A stretch of DNA of 64,000 bases from Loripinus fragilis (lineage: Eukaryota; Mollusca; Bivalvia; Lucinida; Lucinidae), in NCBI GenBank assembly GCA_964019695.1, contig OZ026515.1, positions 35,542,994 through 35,606,993 on the forward strand, read 5' to 3'. Both the position numbers and the translations under genes were made by a program. How positions within the stretch are numbered: the stretch's first letter is position 1; each line of letters starts with the position of its first letter. This document shows, piece after piece, positions 1 through 12,200 of this stretch. Below the pieces are notes generated by a model. The model had not been told where the DNA came from, did no database searches, and saw only the letters and a program-made list of their open reading frames with translations.

Positions 1-164
1 TAATTGCTTACCTTCGTTCAACTTGAGGCATAGATATTCAAATGACTTTGTACGTAATGAATTCAAATTATACGTATTTTTTTACTATCTTCGAATGAAA
101 AGTATACTTGAATAACCTTTAATGACGTTTTCGTGTGTTGGGGGTTTTGTTTAAAAACTTGCAT

Positions 165-406
165 ATGAGCCAGTGCATTGAGATTTCCAACAATGTGGTA
201 TGTGCGACCAGCAAAGCCTCAAATCAGCCTGCGCATACGCGCAGTCTGATCAGAGCCTTTGCTAGTCGCTTGAGTATTCTATGAGTGTTAAGCTACTGAC
301 TAAACATCTTTTGGAGTTTCTAAGTTTATATGGAGGCTGCATAGGCTCGTCCGAGTCTACACTTGTCAAAATGTCAAATTGTTGGAATTCTCATGCCGCG
401 GCTCAT
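165..406 (+). repeat. Short TIR element family A (ATGAGCC ends), copy 1
   Basis: Ends are ATGAGCCAGTGCATTGAGA and its inverted counterpart ...TCTCATGCCGCGGCTCAT. The inside holds an AT-poor palindrome (CAGCCTGCGCATACGCGCAG region). Same family as 17601-17828, 17979-18218 and 35113-35342; about 240 bp, no coding capacity. Confidence 0.8.
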
Positions 407-974
407 ATGTTCCCATTTTCGGAATTTCCATACGTATAATATCACACAGGGTCAACAACTGTCAACATCAAATGGTGCATTAAGATCACAAATCCCCAAT
501 ACTTAACATGCTGAGCTCAGACTTATACCCTCCTTACCAACTTAAGCACGAAATATCTCGTGATGTGCAAGGTCTACACTGATGTATGTGGTATAAAATA
601 GTCATACCATGATTGTCTATTTGTACGTAAGACAATCCACTCGCTTAAACTCGTGGATTATCCAGCTCCACGTACAGGACAACCTATGGTAAAACTATTA
701 TATATTGATTTATATTCTACTTTGAAAACAATGTTGATGCATATCGGATGGCTTGTCAGCTGATCAGGGTCCACACTGCTACTTCATGCTAATAACTGGA
801 ATGCTGTAAATTTAGTTCGAACATTTAGCATGTGGTACGCGTTTTATGAGGACGCATCTATATAGACGAACATCAACAGCTCATCCACACAGTATCACAT
901 GAATATTAGTTGTTCCCACACTAGAAACTTGTTCCAGATCAAAGCTCACCATGTATATTGTAAAAAATATAGTT
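407..974. other. Intergenic, nothing recognised
   Basis: AT-rich single-copy-looking sequence; no coding region or structured repeat supported. Confidence 0.4.
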
Positions 975-1218
975 TAACCCTTGATGCGCCAATCGCAACA
1001 AAAGTTTCTGCTTTTCTCGTCTGCTGAAATATTTAAGATGCCTCTATGGCAAACAGTGTGGACCCAGATCAGACTGCTCCTATAGGAGCAGTCTGTTCTG
1101 GGTCCACACAGTTTGCTTCTATACTTAATTCGTCAGTAATGCTAGGCAAATATTTGCAGCAGACGTCTTCAGCAAACGACATTTTCAGATGCATTTTTTC
1201 TTGGCGCTTTAAGGATTA
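975..1218. mobile_element. TTAA-bounded hairpin element family B, copy 1
   Basis: Bounded by TTAA at both ends with inverted ends TAACCCTTGATGCGCCAA and TTGGCGCTTTAAGGATTA. The centre (1049-1116) is an almost perfect palindrome with arms starting GCAAACAGTGTGGACCCAGA. TTAA targets and CCC-type ends point to piggyBac-like mobilisation. The family recurs through the window. Confidence 0.75.
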
Positions 1219-1423
1219 AGCTAACACCAAAAGAGGTGGCAGCTGAGCTGCTACCCATTTTGTTGTGAACGAACAAATGCTATCCTACTAAAACAAAATT
1301 GTGGCCATTATTTCTACAGTTCTAAATGTTTAAACATTTCTACCTGTTATTGCTGAAAAAGATACTCGAACAGTGATGACAAACAAGTTAGAAACGACCA
1401 AGTTCTACAGTGCAATTATATTA

Positions 1424-1974
1424 TATTACTTGACTTTTCGCTTGCTGTAAAGGCGGCGCCTTAGGACTAGTCAACCTTAGGCATAGGTAAAAGCTGAAAA
1501 GGAGGCGTGGTTTTATTCAAAAGTAACTGTATCATCTTGTGCCACAACCTCAGTCATTATTAAGTCCTTAAAACGCCAGCAAAATAACTGCATCTGAAAA
1601 ATGTCTATTTAACATAAGCAGGGAGGCAAACATTGTGGACCCAGATCAGACTGCTCCTACAGGAGCAGTCTGATCTGGGTTCACACTGTTTATCTATGAG
1701 GCTTCAAATTGTTTAGTGGACGACAAAACACACCCATTTTGTGATTATGCGCTTTAAGGGTTATTTAGGGTTAATTAATGTGAGTTCAGTGTGTATACGG
1801 TTAGGATTTTCATGAAATGCACACACGTTTGCGCCAAAAAAAGCTGATTAACTCTTTATACCAAATTATAAATAAAACCTGATTCCCCTTCCTTAGCAGA
1901 TGAAATAGCCGAACCACGCCCAGATATGAAAATTAAAGTTGCCGCCTTTGCAGTAAGCGAAAAGTCAAGTAATA
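1424..1974. mobile_element. TIR element (TATTACTTGAC ends) with a nested family B hairpin
   Basis: The left end TATTACTTGACTTTTCGCTT and right end ...AAGCGAAAAGTCAAGTAATA are inverted repeats of about 35 bp, continuing into GGCGGC/GCCGCC. Inside, 1560-1774 is a TTAA hairpin copy. A fragment resembling this family is visible near 50785-50870. Confidence 0.7.
1560..1774. mobile_element. TTAA hairpin family B, copy 2 (nested)
   Basis: TTAA at 1560 and 1771. Central palindrome 1626-1691 with CCAGATCAGACTGCTCCT arms. It sits inside the 1424-1974 element, so it inserted later. Confidence 0.72.
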
Positions 1975-2245
1975 CAGTGTAGTGCGTTTAGAAACAGTTG
2001 AGGCAGGTGTATTATTAGAGTCACTGTGCAATCTCATTAAGCTTTATCAGTTCATGCGCTGTAAGCATCCATTAGGGTAGCCTAAGCAAAGCACTACCAA
2101 TGAAAACTTAGAGCCCATGCCCATGTGAACTGATATGACACCTACCTCAGCTGGTGCTCTACATGGCTAAAATAAAAAGTCACTGCAAACTTTCACGAAT
2201 ATCAACAATAAATCTAATGTATTTAGCAAAAATCTTTATAACAGT

Positions 2246-3627
2246 TACGAGGGTCATTTGGAAAGTTCTTAGCATGACTTCATAACTCCACATTGCGTTG
2301 AAAAAATGCTGTCGAATAATACATTTTCGGAAACTAGAAATCAACGGCTACTTGATGGTTTATTTTTTGTCGAAAAAGATCTTGGCGTGCACGTGCAGCG
2401 CATGCTCAAAATGAGTAGGGGTTTATATACTGGCGGAAATTTTAAGCAAAATACTTGGAAAAAAGTGAAGGGAAATAGGGGACCTTTTTGCGATCATGAT
2501 TCGACAAATTAACGATTTGGTGCCAGCTTATTTTTTATTAAAATAAAAAATGCGATCACTTCTTGCACGACTACCACCTTTACATTAGAAAAATGTTGAC
2601 TAATGGAGAAATGATAAACTTTCAAATATGGAACTTTTTTCGATTTTTCTTTATACTTTTACTACTGTGTCACTACATGAACACGAAAAAAGCCTATTGA
2701 GTATATGTTTTGCTTTATTTATAGCCAACAATACATAAAAATCATTTCGTCGTGCAAAATGTGTGTTTTTAATAGTTCTGTATTCAAGAAAAATTTTCCT
2801 TATAAAACTATCCCTACATTTCAAAAAGTGGGTGGGGTAACTCAACCCCGAATATTTTGTCGATGACATAAGAACTTGTCATGAAATTACGTTAACCATC
2901 ATAAAAATTGATTGATTTCTACTCTCAATGTATTTTTACTTTTTTGTTTGCCACTGTTTTCAATTGAAATGAACCAGAACGTCAACTCATAGCTAAACTC
3001 ATTCTACCCATTGGAAGATTTTTAGAGTTATCTCCCCTTTGTCTTGGTTCAGATTTTTAGAGTTATCTCCCCTTTGTCTTGGTTTACAAAAACGTTTTGG
3101 GTTTCAATACAAAGAGCATAAAGTGTGCTTGACAAAAATACCAACATACGGCATTCTAAACTACTGTCGGTTATATATTTTCAAAAAATGTGCATTGTGA
3201 CATGCGGATTTTTATACGTAAAAATAGACGCATTGCTTTGCTTTCTAAACGGCTTTGTTTTTGCTGTTCTGGTATTTAGTTATTAGAAATATCCAAATCG
3301 GTTATCAATTGTATAATCACTGTTCCAGATTGTGGCCTACCAAATGGTACAAAATTATTTTAATTCATGAACTATTCTTAATGTTCTGCACATTATTCCA
3401 AAGATAAAAAGTTATATTTTCCGCTGAAATTTTGCATTTTCCAGTATACAAACAGTACATGTATTCACAATAATATTTTTCATGTTTGCATCATAAAATA
3501 ACCATGAAATTTGTGCTATAACAAAGAGGAAATGTAGCCTTTTAAAATGATACCAAACATGATAGGGTTTATAATTTGGTTGCTGAAATAAAAGACCATG
3601 CTAAGAACTTTCCGAATGCCCCTCGTA
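2246..3627. mobile_element. Mariner-like TIR element, non-autonomous (TACGAGGG ends)
   Basis: Inverted ends TACGAGGGTCATTTGGAAAG and CTTTCCGAATGCCCCTCGTA continue to TTCTTAGCATG/CATGCTAAGAA. The length (1.38 kb) fits a full mariner, but no transposase domain can be read in the short internal frames, so it is either decayed or non-autonomous. A short direct duplication (TTTTTAGAGTTATCTCCCCT at about 3018 and 3053) lies inside. Confidence 0.65.
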
Positions 3628-3837
3628 CATTCTTACTATCAAAAAATAATATATAAATGGGAAACATTTAGTGCTTTAGGTTTAAATTTATCACTCAGCT
3701 GCTTAAGTTTCTTAAAAAAAAAACTCGCCTCTCTTTGCTGTATTATGAACATTCCAGGAAGAAGTGGATTTCATTTTCAACTGATGTTGTACTGCAAACA
3801 GTGCAAACTCGGTTCTGCCTAGGGATGTTAGAATATT

Positions 3838-4880
3838 TTATGGACACTTAGAAGAAGTTTTTTCAAAGTTGATCTGTCTGATCTGTATTTCAAAAGGTCT
3901 GAAAAATTCAATGCTTACATGCTCTTGTAGTGTTTGGTCGTTAGATCGAGTTTGCATGTGGTTAACGTAAGTGTGAACTTGTGTAGCAGGATCTAATTGC
4001 ATGTGAGAAAAGCCAAGTTTGTTAACTTTGTCTATAATTTTCATTGTCCATGAATTTGTGTCTACGGTACCGTATCAAATCTTGTTAATAAGAGTATTAT
4101 CGGGTGATAAAACTCGGATTTTCACTTTCAAAGGCAGTCTGTTTAATTCTGCTCTGCAAACTGCATTAGTTGATTTATAATGTATACCAAGAATTTCTTT
4201 TATAAATCTTATAGATTCATATGGATCAGAATCTTTGAGGGACAAGTCAACTCCCCAAAGTTCACTACAGTAAAGAATAAAAAAAGATACTAATGCATAG
4301 AAAAGTTTTTCGAGCAATATGCATGGATTATCAAATCCAATACATTTCTTTATTTTAAATAGGTTTTTCTTCCCTTTTCCATCAGTAGAGAGGATGAAGC
4401 ATTAATATTGCCATTATATCTTATGGTCACTCCTAAATAACAGTAAGATTTAACAGTTTCCAAAGTAAAGCTTGACTCTTAAAATTGTTCATATAAGACT
4501 TTACGTTTAAATTAAATACAATTACTTTTAATGTTTCGTGGCTAACATCCAATTTCCAATTAGTGCAGAATTCTTTTAAACAGTCTAAAGACTTTAATTT
4601 GTAGACCTTCCTCTGAGTCAGATAATAACATCTGCGTAAAGTAAAGAGTATATTGACAAACCATTAACCACTATGGGATCACATTCTGATATATCAAGAC
4701 ACCTTATAAGATAATAAATGAATATGTTAAACAACAGAGGACTGGGAGCATCTCCCTGTTTTACACCACAAGTGGATGGAAATGCCTCAGTAATTCCACT
4801 TGGTAACTTAATCCTGCATTAAGTAAATGTATCTTTATACATGAAGTGTATAATTTGAAAGCGTTTTGTAGGTATAATTC
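3838..4880 (-). pseudogene. LINE (non-LTR) reverse transcriptase fragment, degenerate
   Basis: On the minus strand 4800-4621 reads CGVKQGDAPSPLLFNIFIYYL then SLLYADVII. These are RT motifs 4 and 5, with the catalytic YADD changed to YADV. It continues as LKEFCTNWKLDVSHETLKV, then in a shifted frame (4317-4075) as CSELWGVDLS...KEILGIHYKSTNAVCRAELNRLPL, the thumb region of animal LINEs. The RSNDQTLQEHV segment lies near 3940. Stops and frameshifts show it is dead; both ends are truncated. Confidence 0.8.
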
Positions 4881-5282
4881 CAGCCCCGATTAGTGTGTTA
4901 TTTGTTGACCGAAATTAGGCACTCTACCACGTCGCCATAAAAGCCGGCTTGAACAGCAATGCCACGTGTTGATAAACTAGCTTTACTACAGAAGCAAGTA
5001 CAACACAGGAAGCTTGCATGATTCCCATCAACAAACACACCAAACAAATGCAGTGTTGTCCTCCTTGTATTATTGTATTTATCTAGACAGTTTCGGTTAT
5101 TAAGTTGACGCACCATTGCAGTGTACCTTCCAAAACAGGTATTTTTATGCCCAATATGATTTAGGGTATAACGGTTATTATGTAACACAAACGACACCTA
5201 AGGTATTAAATCGTTTATACTTAACGATAGCAAAGATGTCAAACCTATGGAGCATTTTCATATTTTTATAAATGAGATGGCT

Positions 5283-5560
5283 TAAGTTTTCTGTTGTTGT
5301 TGACTTTTGTTTATTGTTACTCCCATTGTGGGAGTCTGCAATTGTTCTATGTTTTGTTGTACGTTACTTTATGTCCATTCTAGTATTGCAATCATCTTGA
5401 TGGGGAAGAGAGAGCTGGTTGCTTTGCTTAATTTGTCTTCCTGGTGTCTCGTGATGGTTGAGCGGCTCTTCCTCGCGGTGCCACGGGGTTGTCTCCGGTT
5501 TGTGATTGTGGTATTTCCTGATCATACTCACTTACTATTTTCTAGTTATATAATGAACAT
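5283..5560 (-). repeat. SINE-like family C, copy (reverse)
   Basis: Contains the family core CTTCCTCGCGGTGCCACGGG and GTGGTATTTCCTGATCATAC. Other copies are at 23005-23120, 26575-26790, 30071-30165, 40218-40490, 41085-41160, 49316-49400 and 52845-52920. No tRNA boxes could be placed, so the class is uncertain. Confidence 0.6.
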
Positions 5561-5639
5561 TCAATTACTCTTTTTCGAATTTAATAGGGAAAAAAATGTA
5601 ACAAACCTTCAACAGATTAAGGCCAGATGTTACAAGTAG

Positions 5640-6512
5640 CAAACATATTTAATGCCAGACACCAATAATTGTCCTTTAAGACAGACCACCAAGTCTGCAA
5701 ATTTCCTTGAATGGATATGGTTAATTATCATCTGTTAAGGGAGCTCTTATTATATTAATTGTTTTTTTTTTATAAAAAATGTGTTATATATATATGTTTC
5801 AGTGGTGGGAAATAAAACCCACGGATACTCACACAAAATAGTTCTTATACATTTGTACATATACTTGTAGTTTTTTTGTTTCAATAAATTGATGCAAAAT
5901 GCTAAATTAAAACGATAAAATAATCATCTCGTCTATTCAAGGCAGATGTGTCTGTAAACCCATGCGTAAAGACGTATAAATGGTCATAGTCAACGTATTG
6001 TAACTTCAGTTACATTTGTTAAGTCATAGACACAAAACTCAAACAACTTTCAATCAACCTAGAAACAAATGATCTGCGATAATCCTGAAAAGAAGGGGAC
6101 TGGCTGTTTTGGGGAATAAGTTTAGCAGCAAAAGCTTCAAAGTACACTGCTTCTTTTTCTTGGTACCAAACTTATCATTTAAAGCAGAAATTCAGACAAT
6201 GCTCATAGTATGATTGCTATTGATTAACTCGAGAATTTGGTACTTATGGCATCACCGAGCAGCAAAGTCTTAGACGAGTCTGCACAAAAGCGCAGACACG
6301 ACAGAGCATTCGCTTCTCGCACACGATATATGGATGTAGATGGAGGCTCAGACCAAAGTGCAGACCTCTAGCTTTGATGGATACAACATTATAGAGATAA
6401 GTACCAACATCTCGCATACTGGTCCAAATGCCACTGTCTTTGTAGTTCTTTATCGTAGGCTCATTTTTTTGCACATCAAAGTAAACATACATAATAATAT
6501 GTAAATATTATG
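5640..6512. other. Intergenic, nothing firm
   Basis: AT-rich. A stretch at about 6260-6370 (GACGAGTCTGCACAAAAGCG) loosely resembles 35480-35580 and may be an old repeat. Confidence 0.35.
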
Positions 6513-6726
6513 TGGGCCTCGACGCAATAAAACCTATCTTCAGGGTTTCCGACACAGTGAGATTGAAACCAGCCTGCTCAGCTATAGAGACTAGCTAGGA
6601 AAGTGAAACTTCGCTGGTAGCAAGTCTAGATATGATACTTTCCAATAAGCAAATAAAAAAGGCGCTGGTCATGCGCCTCTGTTGTTCGCAAACCCCCGAA
6701 GACAGGTTTTCTCACGTCGAGGCCCA
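6513..6726. mobile_element. TIR element family D (TGGGCCTCGACG ends), copy 1
   Basis: Ends TGGGCCTCGACGCAATAAAA and GGTTTTCTCACGTCGAGGCC are inverted repeats. Similar copies are at 53065-53221 and, partly, 58414-58465. Non-coding, 214 bp. Confidence 0.72.
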
Positions 6727-8684
6727 ATTATCGTAAAGATGCACAAATGTGGACATATTGCGCATGCGAACGAGGCTTATGATATTGGACACTATGAAAG
6801 TACAGATAATGTACTTATTATCTTGAACCTTTTAATCATACACATCTAGTTTTTGAACTTTCTATGTTTGCATAATGCATGAGATATGACGTACAACATG
6901 GGACATTCTAATGTATTATGTGCTTGCAAGGAACATCGCAATATCAGTTTAAGTTGTTAGGCTATATATATCCCTTTAAATGGCATCATGCAGTTATGCG
7001 TCATTGAAGACAAACCTTTTTGAAGGACCCTCACAAAATTAACTTATGTTCTGATGCCACAGAGCAGGGCCGTATACTGACTAAGAATGCATATTATGAG
7101 TGACTTAGCATATTAGGAGTAGGATCTGGCCAATGTTTAAAAAAGCTATAGATATAAGCTTCCAAATTTAAAGATAGTAACAAATTTCTTCTTTAAACAG
7201 CTATTTTATACCATTATCTTGGAAGTACAGCCAATTCGTAGCCACTTGAGCCAGTCGTAAATGGCAACGTGCAAATTGTACGTGTTTAGGAGGAGAAAAA
7301 ACATGAGGAAGACGAGAATATAAGAACAAAAGAGGCGAAAAATAGAAATGAACAATTTTTAACCCCGTGAGCATGTTTTTTTTCTTTTATACCATATGTG
7401 GTTATGTGTAACCAGTGAAAACTCAATATGTCCGCTTTTGTTTTTATTCAAAAATTCTAAAATGAAATACTGTGTTACCAAAAAGTCTGTAAGATTCCCT
7501 TCCCTCACCCCGCCCCAACCCATCCGCTCTTCGATGTATAAATGGCCCATCTGTGCAATGACCTATATAGCAGTTAGGGGGCATTTTTAAGTAAATACAA
7601 ATGTATAGCAAGAAATAGTATCAACTCATACGAGGAATACTTTCTTCTTTGGTCTTAGGTCAAAGGAAAATAGTCATCATTTTGAACTCTTACAAGGCAG
7701 AATGAAATCATCATTGTATACTCCCATTGTACTTTGTGTAACGTGCATCTCACCTTTCAATATGTACATTGTATACATGACGCATGATAGCCTATCGTCG
7801 GTCATCGGCGAGTTCACTTAGTTGGATTTCGGACAAACATATAGAAGTGGCAATTTGTTATGCAGTGAAAATACAGTAAGCTATCAGTGATCAAATCCGG
7901 GTAACTTTAAGTACCCTTTTAAGCCGAAATTAATTTGGAATACATTGGATTCAGTTCAGGTGGCGTGCATCTGAACAACTAGTTTCAAATTGTCAATGAA
8001 TTTTTTGTGATTTATTGTCTATAGACAAGCTACTGATTATTCAAGTGATAACGCTGGCTCCGTGAACTTCGAGTTAACGAGAGTCCATTTTATTGGGTTT
8101 TTACTGTACACTAATGCATTTTATACGACTTTAGCTACTATGGAACTAGGTTCACCAAACCAAACTGGAAAGTCTTAGAATGTGTACATTGGCATGCAGC
8201 GTAGGCCCAGATACATGTAGAAAGCGTTAACTGGTCTTAATCTGGCATATTAGCTAGATAGACATTTTTTAGGGACAGCAATGCAATTCTTAGCCTGATA
8301 CATAATCATAATTGGGCCATGTCGCGAGCAAATCTGATTTTACTGCATGCGAAGAATAAAGGCAGAGACCAGCCTGCGCGCATCCCAACAGTTTATCCAG
8401 CGGCTTTGTTATTCGCTTTCTGCAAATCATAAGAGCTAAACTTACTTCGTGTCATTTAAATATCATAGCTCGTCTTTGTTACTTAGCAGATTGCCAACTA
8501 AAAGCCAAATACAGTGTCCACATTGTAAACCGAGATCACATTTTATTTCTCGAAATCGTAGGCTGATCGCACAAGTAGTTTAGGAGACCAACTTGAGCTC
8601 GCGATCAATCTCCCCACCCCATCCGAAACCTTACTGTTCTGTAATGAAAGGTAGGCGAATTTTGATTGTTGGGATTACAGTGAC
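6727..8684. other. Upstream intergenic DNA
   Basis: No exon, RNA gene or clear repeat could be supported. It may include the promoter of the nrf-6-like gene, but no TATA or initiator stands out. Confidence 0.35.
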
Positions 8685-8903
8685 ATAACCCTTCTGCTTT
8701 TGTCGTCCGCTGAAATGTCGTAGAAGTCTCTTGGCCAAACAGGGTAGACTAAGATCAGACTGCTCCTTTTGGATCCTTTTGGAACAGTCTGATATGGGTC
8801 CACACTGTTTGTCGCTACACTTAAATTAGTAAATAGGCAGCAAATAAGTGCAGCAGGCGACTTTAGCAGACGACATAATCAGGTACATTCTTTGCAGGGT
8901 TAA
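8685..8903. mobile_element. TTAA hairpin family B, copy 3, just before nrf-6-like ATG
   Basis: Starts CATAACCCTTCTGC and ends CAGGGTTAA. The centre 8735-8815 is an imperfect palindrome around AGATCAGACTGCTCC. It ends 34 bp before the start codon, so it must lie in the 5' UTR or core promoter. Confidence 0.7.
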
Positions 8904-8936
8904 CATTACAAGACCTACTTGGTCAATACATGGACA

Positions 8937-9288
8937 ATGTCAGCTCTGAAAGTGTTCTTCTTCATTGCCCTGCTTGCAATATGTGCTTCATGTCAGAGTA
9001 TCTATGAAAATAAGAATTACCAGGACGTAATGACCAATGCAATACATGCGTACGAGAAATATCTGAAACGAGGCAATGAACACGAAGAGAATATTCATGG
9101 AAAAATTCCCTCAAGTCTTTTGATGGATTCTACAGGAAAAGACGTCAGAGCACGAGCCGCACAACTGCTAACAAGTGATGGGGTCGGTGCACCGGTGGAC
9201 TGGCGGTTTGACGTTAGTGATACATGCCTTAATCACACAGAGATGGTTCTAGAGGCGCTGGTGTCTGGTGAAATGTGGGCTCTACAGA
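8937..9288 (+). CDS. nrf-6-like: nrf-6-like exon 1: signal peptide and start of NRF domain
   Basis: This exon encodes residues 1-117 plus one base. The start MSALKVFFFIALLAICASCQ is a clean signal peptide. The frame is open back to a TTG at 8919, but the ATG at 8937 puts the hydrophobic core in the right place. The donor is GTAAGT at 9289. Cys97 (SDTCLNH) is the first NRF cysteine. Transcription start and 5' UTR cannot be located; a TTAA-bounded hairpin element ends 34 bp before the ATG. Confidence 0.9.
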
Positions 9289-12200
9289 GTAAGTCAATGC
9301 CATTTTTACACTACTTTCATTATGTTTATGAAGCAATACGAGGGCTGTTCAAATATGAATGCAAGTAGCTTCATAACTATCGTCACATATACGCTACGAC
9401 AAAATGGTGTACGTTTCTATAAAGGATTATATGTCACCTTTATACTAGCACCAGACCTAAGAAAAATACAGTATACTTATCGAGTTGTAGCCCTTTGAAT
9501 GAGGGTCATTTTAGTATAATAATAAACTCAATGCTTCGAACATACCAATGATATAGACGAGCGTATAATTTTTCGATAAATTGGTGATTTTTATTTTAAA
9601 TTTTTAAGGAAGTATCCCCATATACTAATATAATGATTCTGTGTAAGTTGCGAAAATCCGACATGGTTTTGTTAGATTATACCGAATCGTTTTCACTAAA
9701 GTCTCTTTAAGTTTGCAAATAAATGGTAAACAAAACACCACCTTTCAGTTTTCAGTCAATCTTTTCTCTAACAAAATGTACGAAGTAATATTTAAACTAT
9801 TTTAAACCCAAAGACAATATGTTGATCGCTCATACTGAGTTGTGGCTACAAATCATAGAAGGATAATGGGCTATTTTTATACGCTGAAAATCATTTTATT
9901 AAGTAAAACTGCCTTAAGTGAAGGAGTTATAGAACTTACACTTATTTTTTGTTGCCATAGCAATGCGGTATTAATCTAAATTTTAACAATAACTTATAGT
10001 TTTACCAAAATAGGCGTTATTTACAATTAAATTACTCACCTGGTCTTGATGACTAGACAGATTGAACATATCTTAATTAATGTAAACACGTCATTAAGAA
10101 GCAGTAAAATGCTTGAAAAATGATACAAAATGTGATAACTCTGTAAATAGAGGACGGAGCATTTTGAAAACTTCCTTATGACATATTAAGCATGTTTTAA
10201 GCAAAACGCAAAGAAAAAAAAAACAGCGATGTTCATTTCTGCATCACCAGTAGATAACTCAAAACGACATTTATCATCAAATTAATGACGTCACAAACGT
10301 GCCTGTTTAATCGAGATTGAAACAAGATTATATAAACTATTTCCTGCAAGCAACGTTGTCAATGTACCTTAAACTTGCATCTAAAATTTGGTGCCATTTT
10401 GTCTCAAACTTACAAAGATATGACACTATATCCGCACATGTACCAAAACGTGTATGGCAATTTGCTTCAGAAAAACTTCAGTATACAGGAATGGCTTTTA
10501 TATAAGCGTCTGTAACTCGAGACATATAGTGAGTGTTTCTTTATGTTTGGTGCCATTTTGAAGGCGACAAGTAATTCTTTTCAGAAAGGTATGACATTTT
10601 GTCGTAGCATATATGTGAAGAAAGTAATGAAGCTACTTGCATTCATATTTGAACAGCCCTCGTACACCAATTGAAACGTATACAATGATCGCCATAATTT
10701 GCACACACCAGCCTGTGCATGCGGTGGCAGCGATTATCCCCCCGAGCTAGTATGACAAAGTAATAGTTAATTACATTCAATGTTCTGGTCACAGACCTGT
10801 AAATGTAAAAAGGGCAGTGATTGGCTCAAAAGGTGGGTGGAAGCTCAGCACAATATTTTTAAGTTGTAAGGTGTTTCATGATTGGTCAATAATAAAACTA
10901 GAAAATATATTGTATTTATTAGAGGGGTCTATCTTTGCTGTGCTTTATGGAACAACATCTCATTGCTTTTGTTGATTTAGTTTAGTGGTGTGGCTTAGAA
11001 AAAAGGACCTTGCATTCTGGTATTTTTTCAGTAGAATTTTCCTCTCATGTTGGGTGCCCACCTTCAGGGGCCAAAAAGTGGCAAAACATGGCGGTCACCA
11101 GGGTATCTCATTCTTGTTTTTTGATTGAACTAGGTCCAATCTGTAACTCTATGGCAGCCTCATTGTGATTGAAGAGTTGTGAGGACTACAGCCTACTTAA
11201 AAGCTATAATGGAGGTCTATGGAAAAACAATTACAGGTCTGGGCCCTAAAGAAGAATATCAGGCCTGTTATATTGGATACCTCGGCTGCTATGTATGTGA
11301 CATGTAATATGTTTTTGATGCATTGTTTTGATTTCAGCAAGTCCAATAATGATTTGAGCTTTCAAAAAGTTCACTTTTTTTAAAACAAAATCATTAAGAC
11401 TGCAGAAAAAGAGCCTTATTAGTAGGTAAGGGTGATGATTGGCTCAGTTTTGCACTACATATTGGACTTGAAGCATGTGAGTTGCACTTCTGCACTATGA
11501 GGCTATACTGTAAGCATACTTTCATTTATCGGAAACTCTTTGGTTCCCAAATCAGAGCATTTGTGTTTTTTATTGTTATGCTTGAGCATTTTTTTGAGTA
11601 TGTGTTCTTGTGATTGTCAAAATATGGTAAAAAAGGCCCTTTCGCAAGTTTGCGTAAACTGCAGTAGTGGTCACTTTATGGAGTTAAATGCAATTTAGTT
11701 GAAAAGTGTTTTAATGTGTTAAACCCATATTTAGATGCTCGTTTGTTGTCATGTGCCTTAGTTGAACTCAGAGATAGCACAAGAGACTGTCATATTACCC
11801 AATATGACATTGACCTTTGACAGATTGACCTTTCAATTGAGCAACAGTGTAGAACAACTTGGAAACCTGTATGATATTGCACTCTCCATTTTGTAAAGTA
11901 GAACATTTGGGTCAGTTTGGGTTGATTTGTTGCCCAAATTGACCCTTGACCTTATTGATGACCTAGACCTTGATAAGAGGGGCCATTTCAGATGGATATA
12001 TGTATGCGTATTAGTCCTTTATAATCTTTACTATTCAATACAGCAACTTAAATGTCACTTTGAAAAAATGTCATAATGAAACTGCAACAGTATACCAGTT
12101 CACAGGCATGATTTTATCAAACTTACAGCCTGCCATTTGTAAAATAAGTATTTTGGGCTAGTATTTTTTAAACTTTGTCAATAATATGATGTTTTCCTTG

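Noticed and set aside
8919..8936. TTG at 8919 as start codon
   Set aside because: The ATG at 8937 gives a normal signal peptide; TTG starts are not expected in animal nuclear genes.
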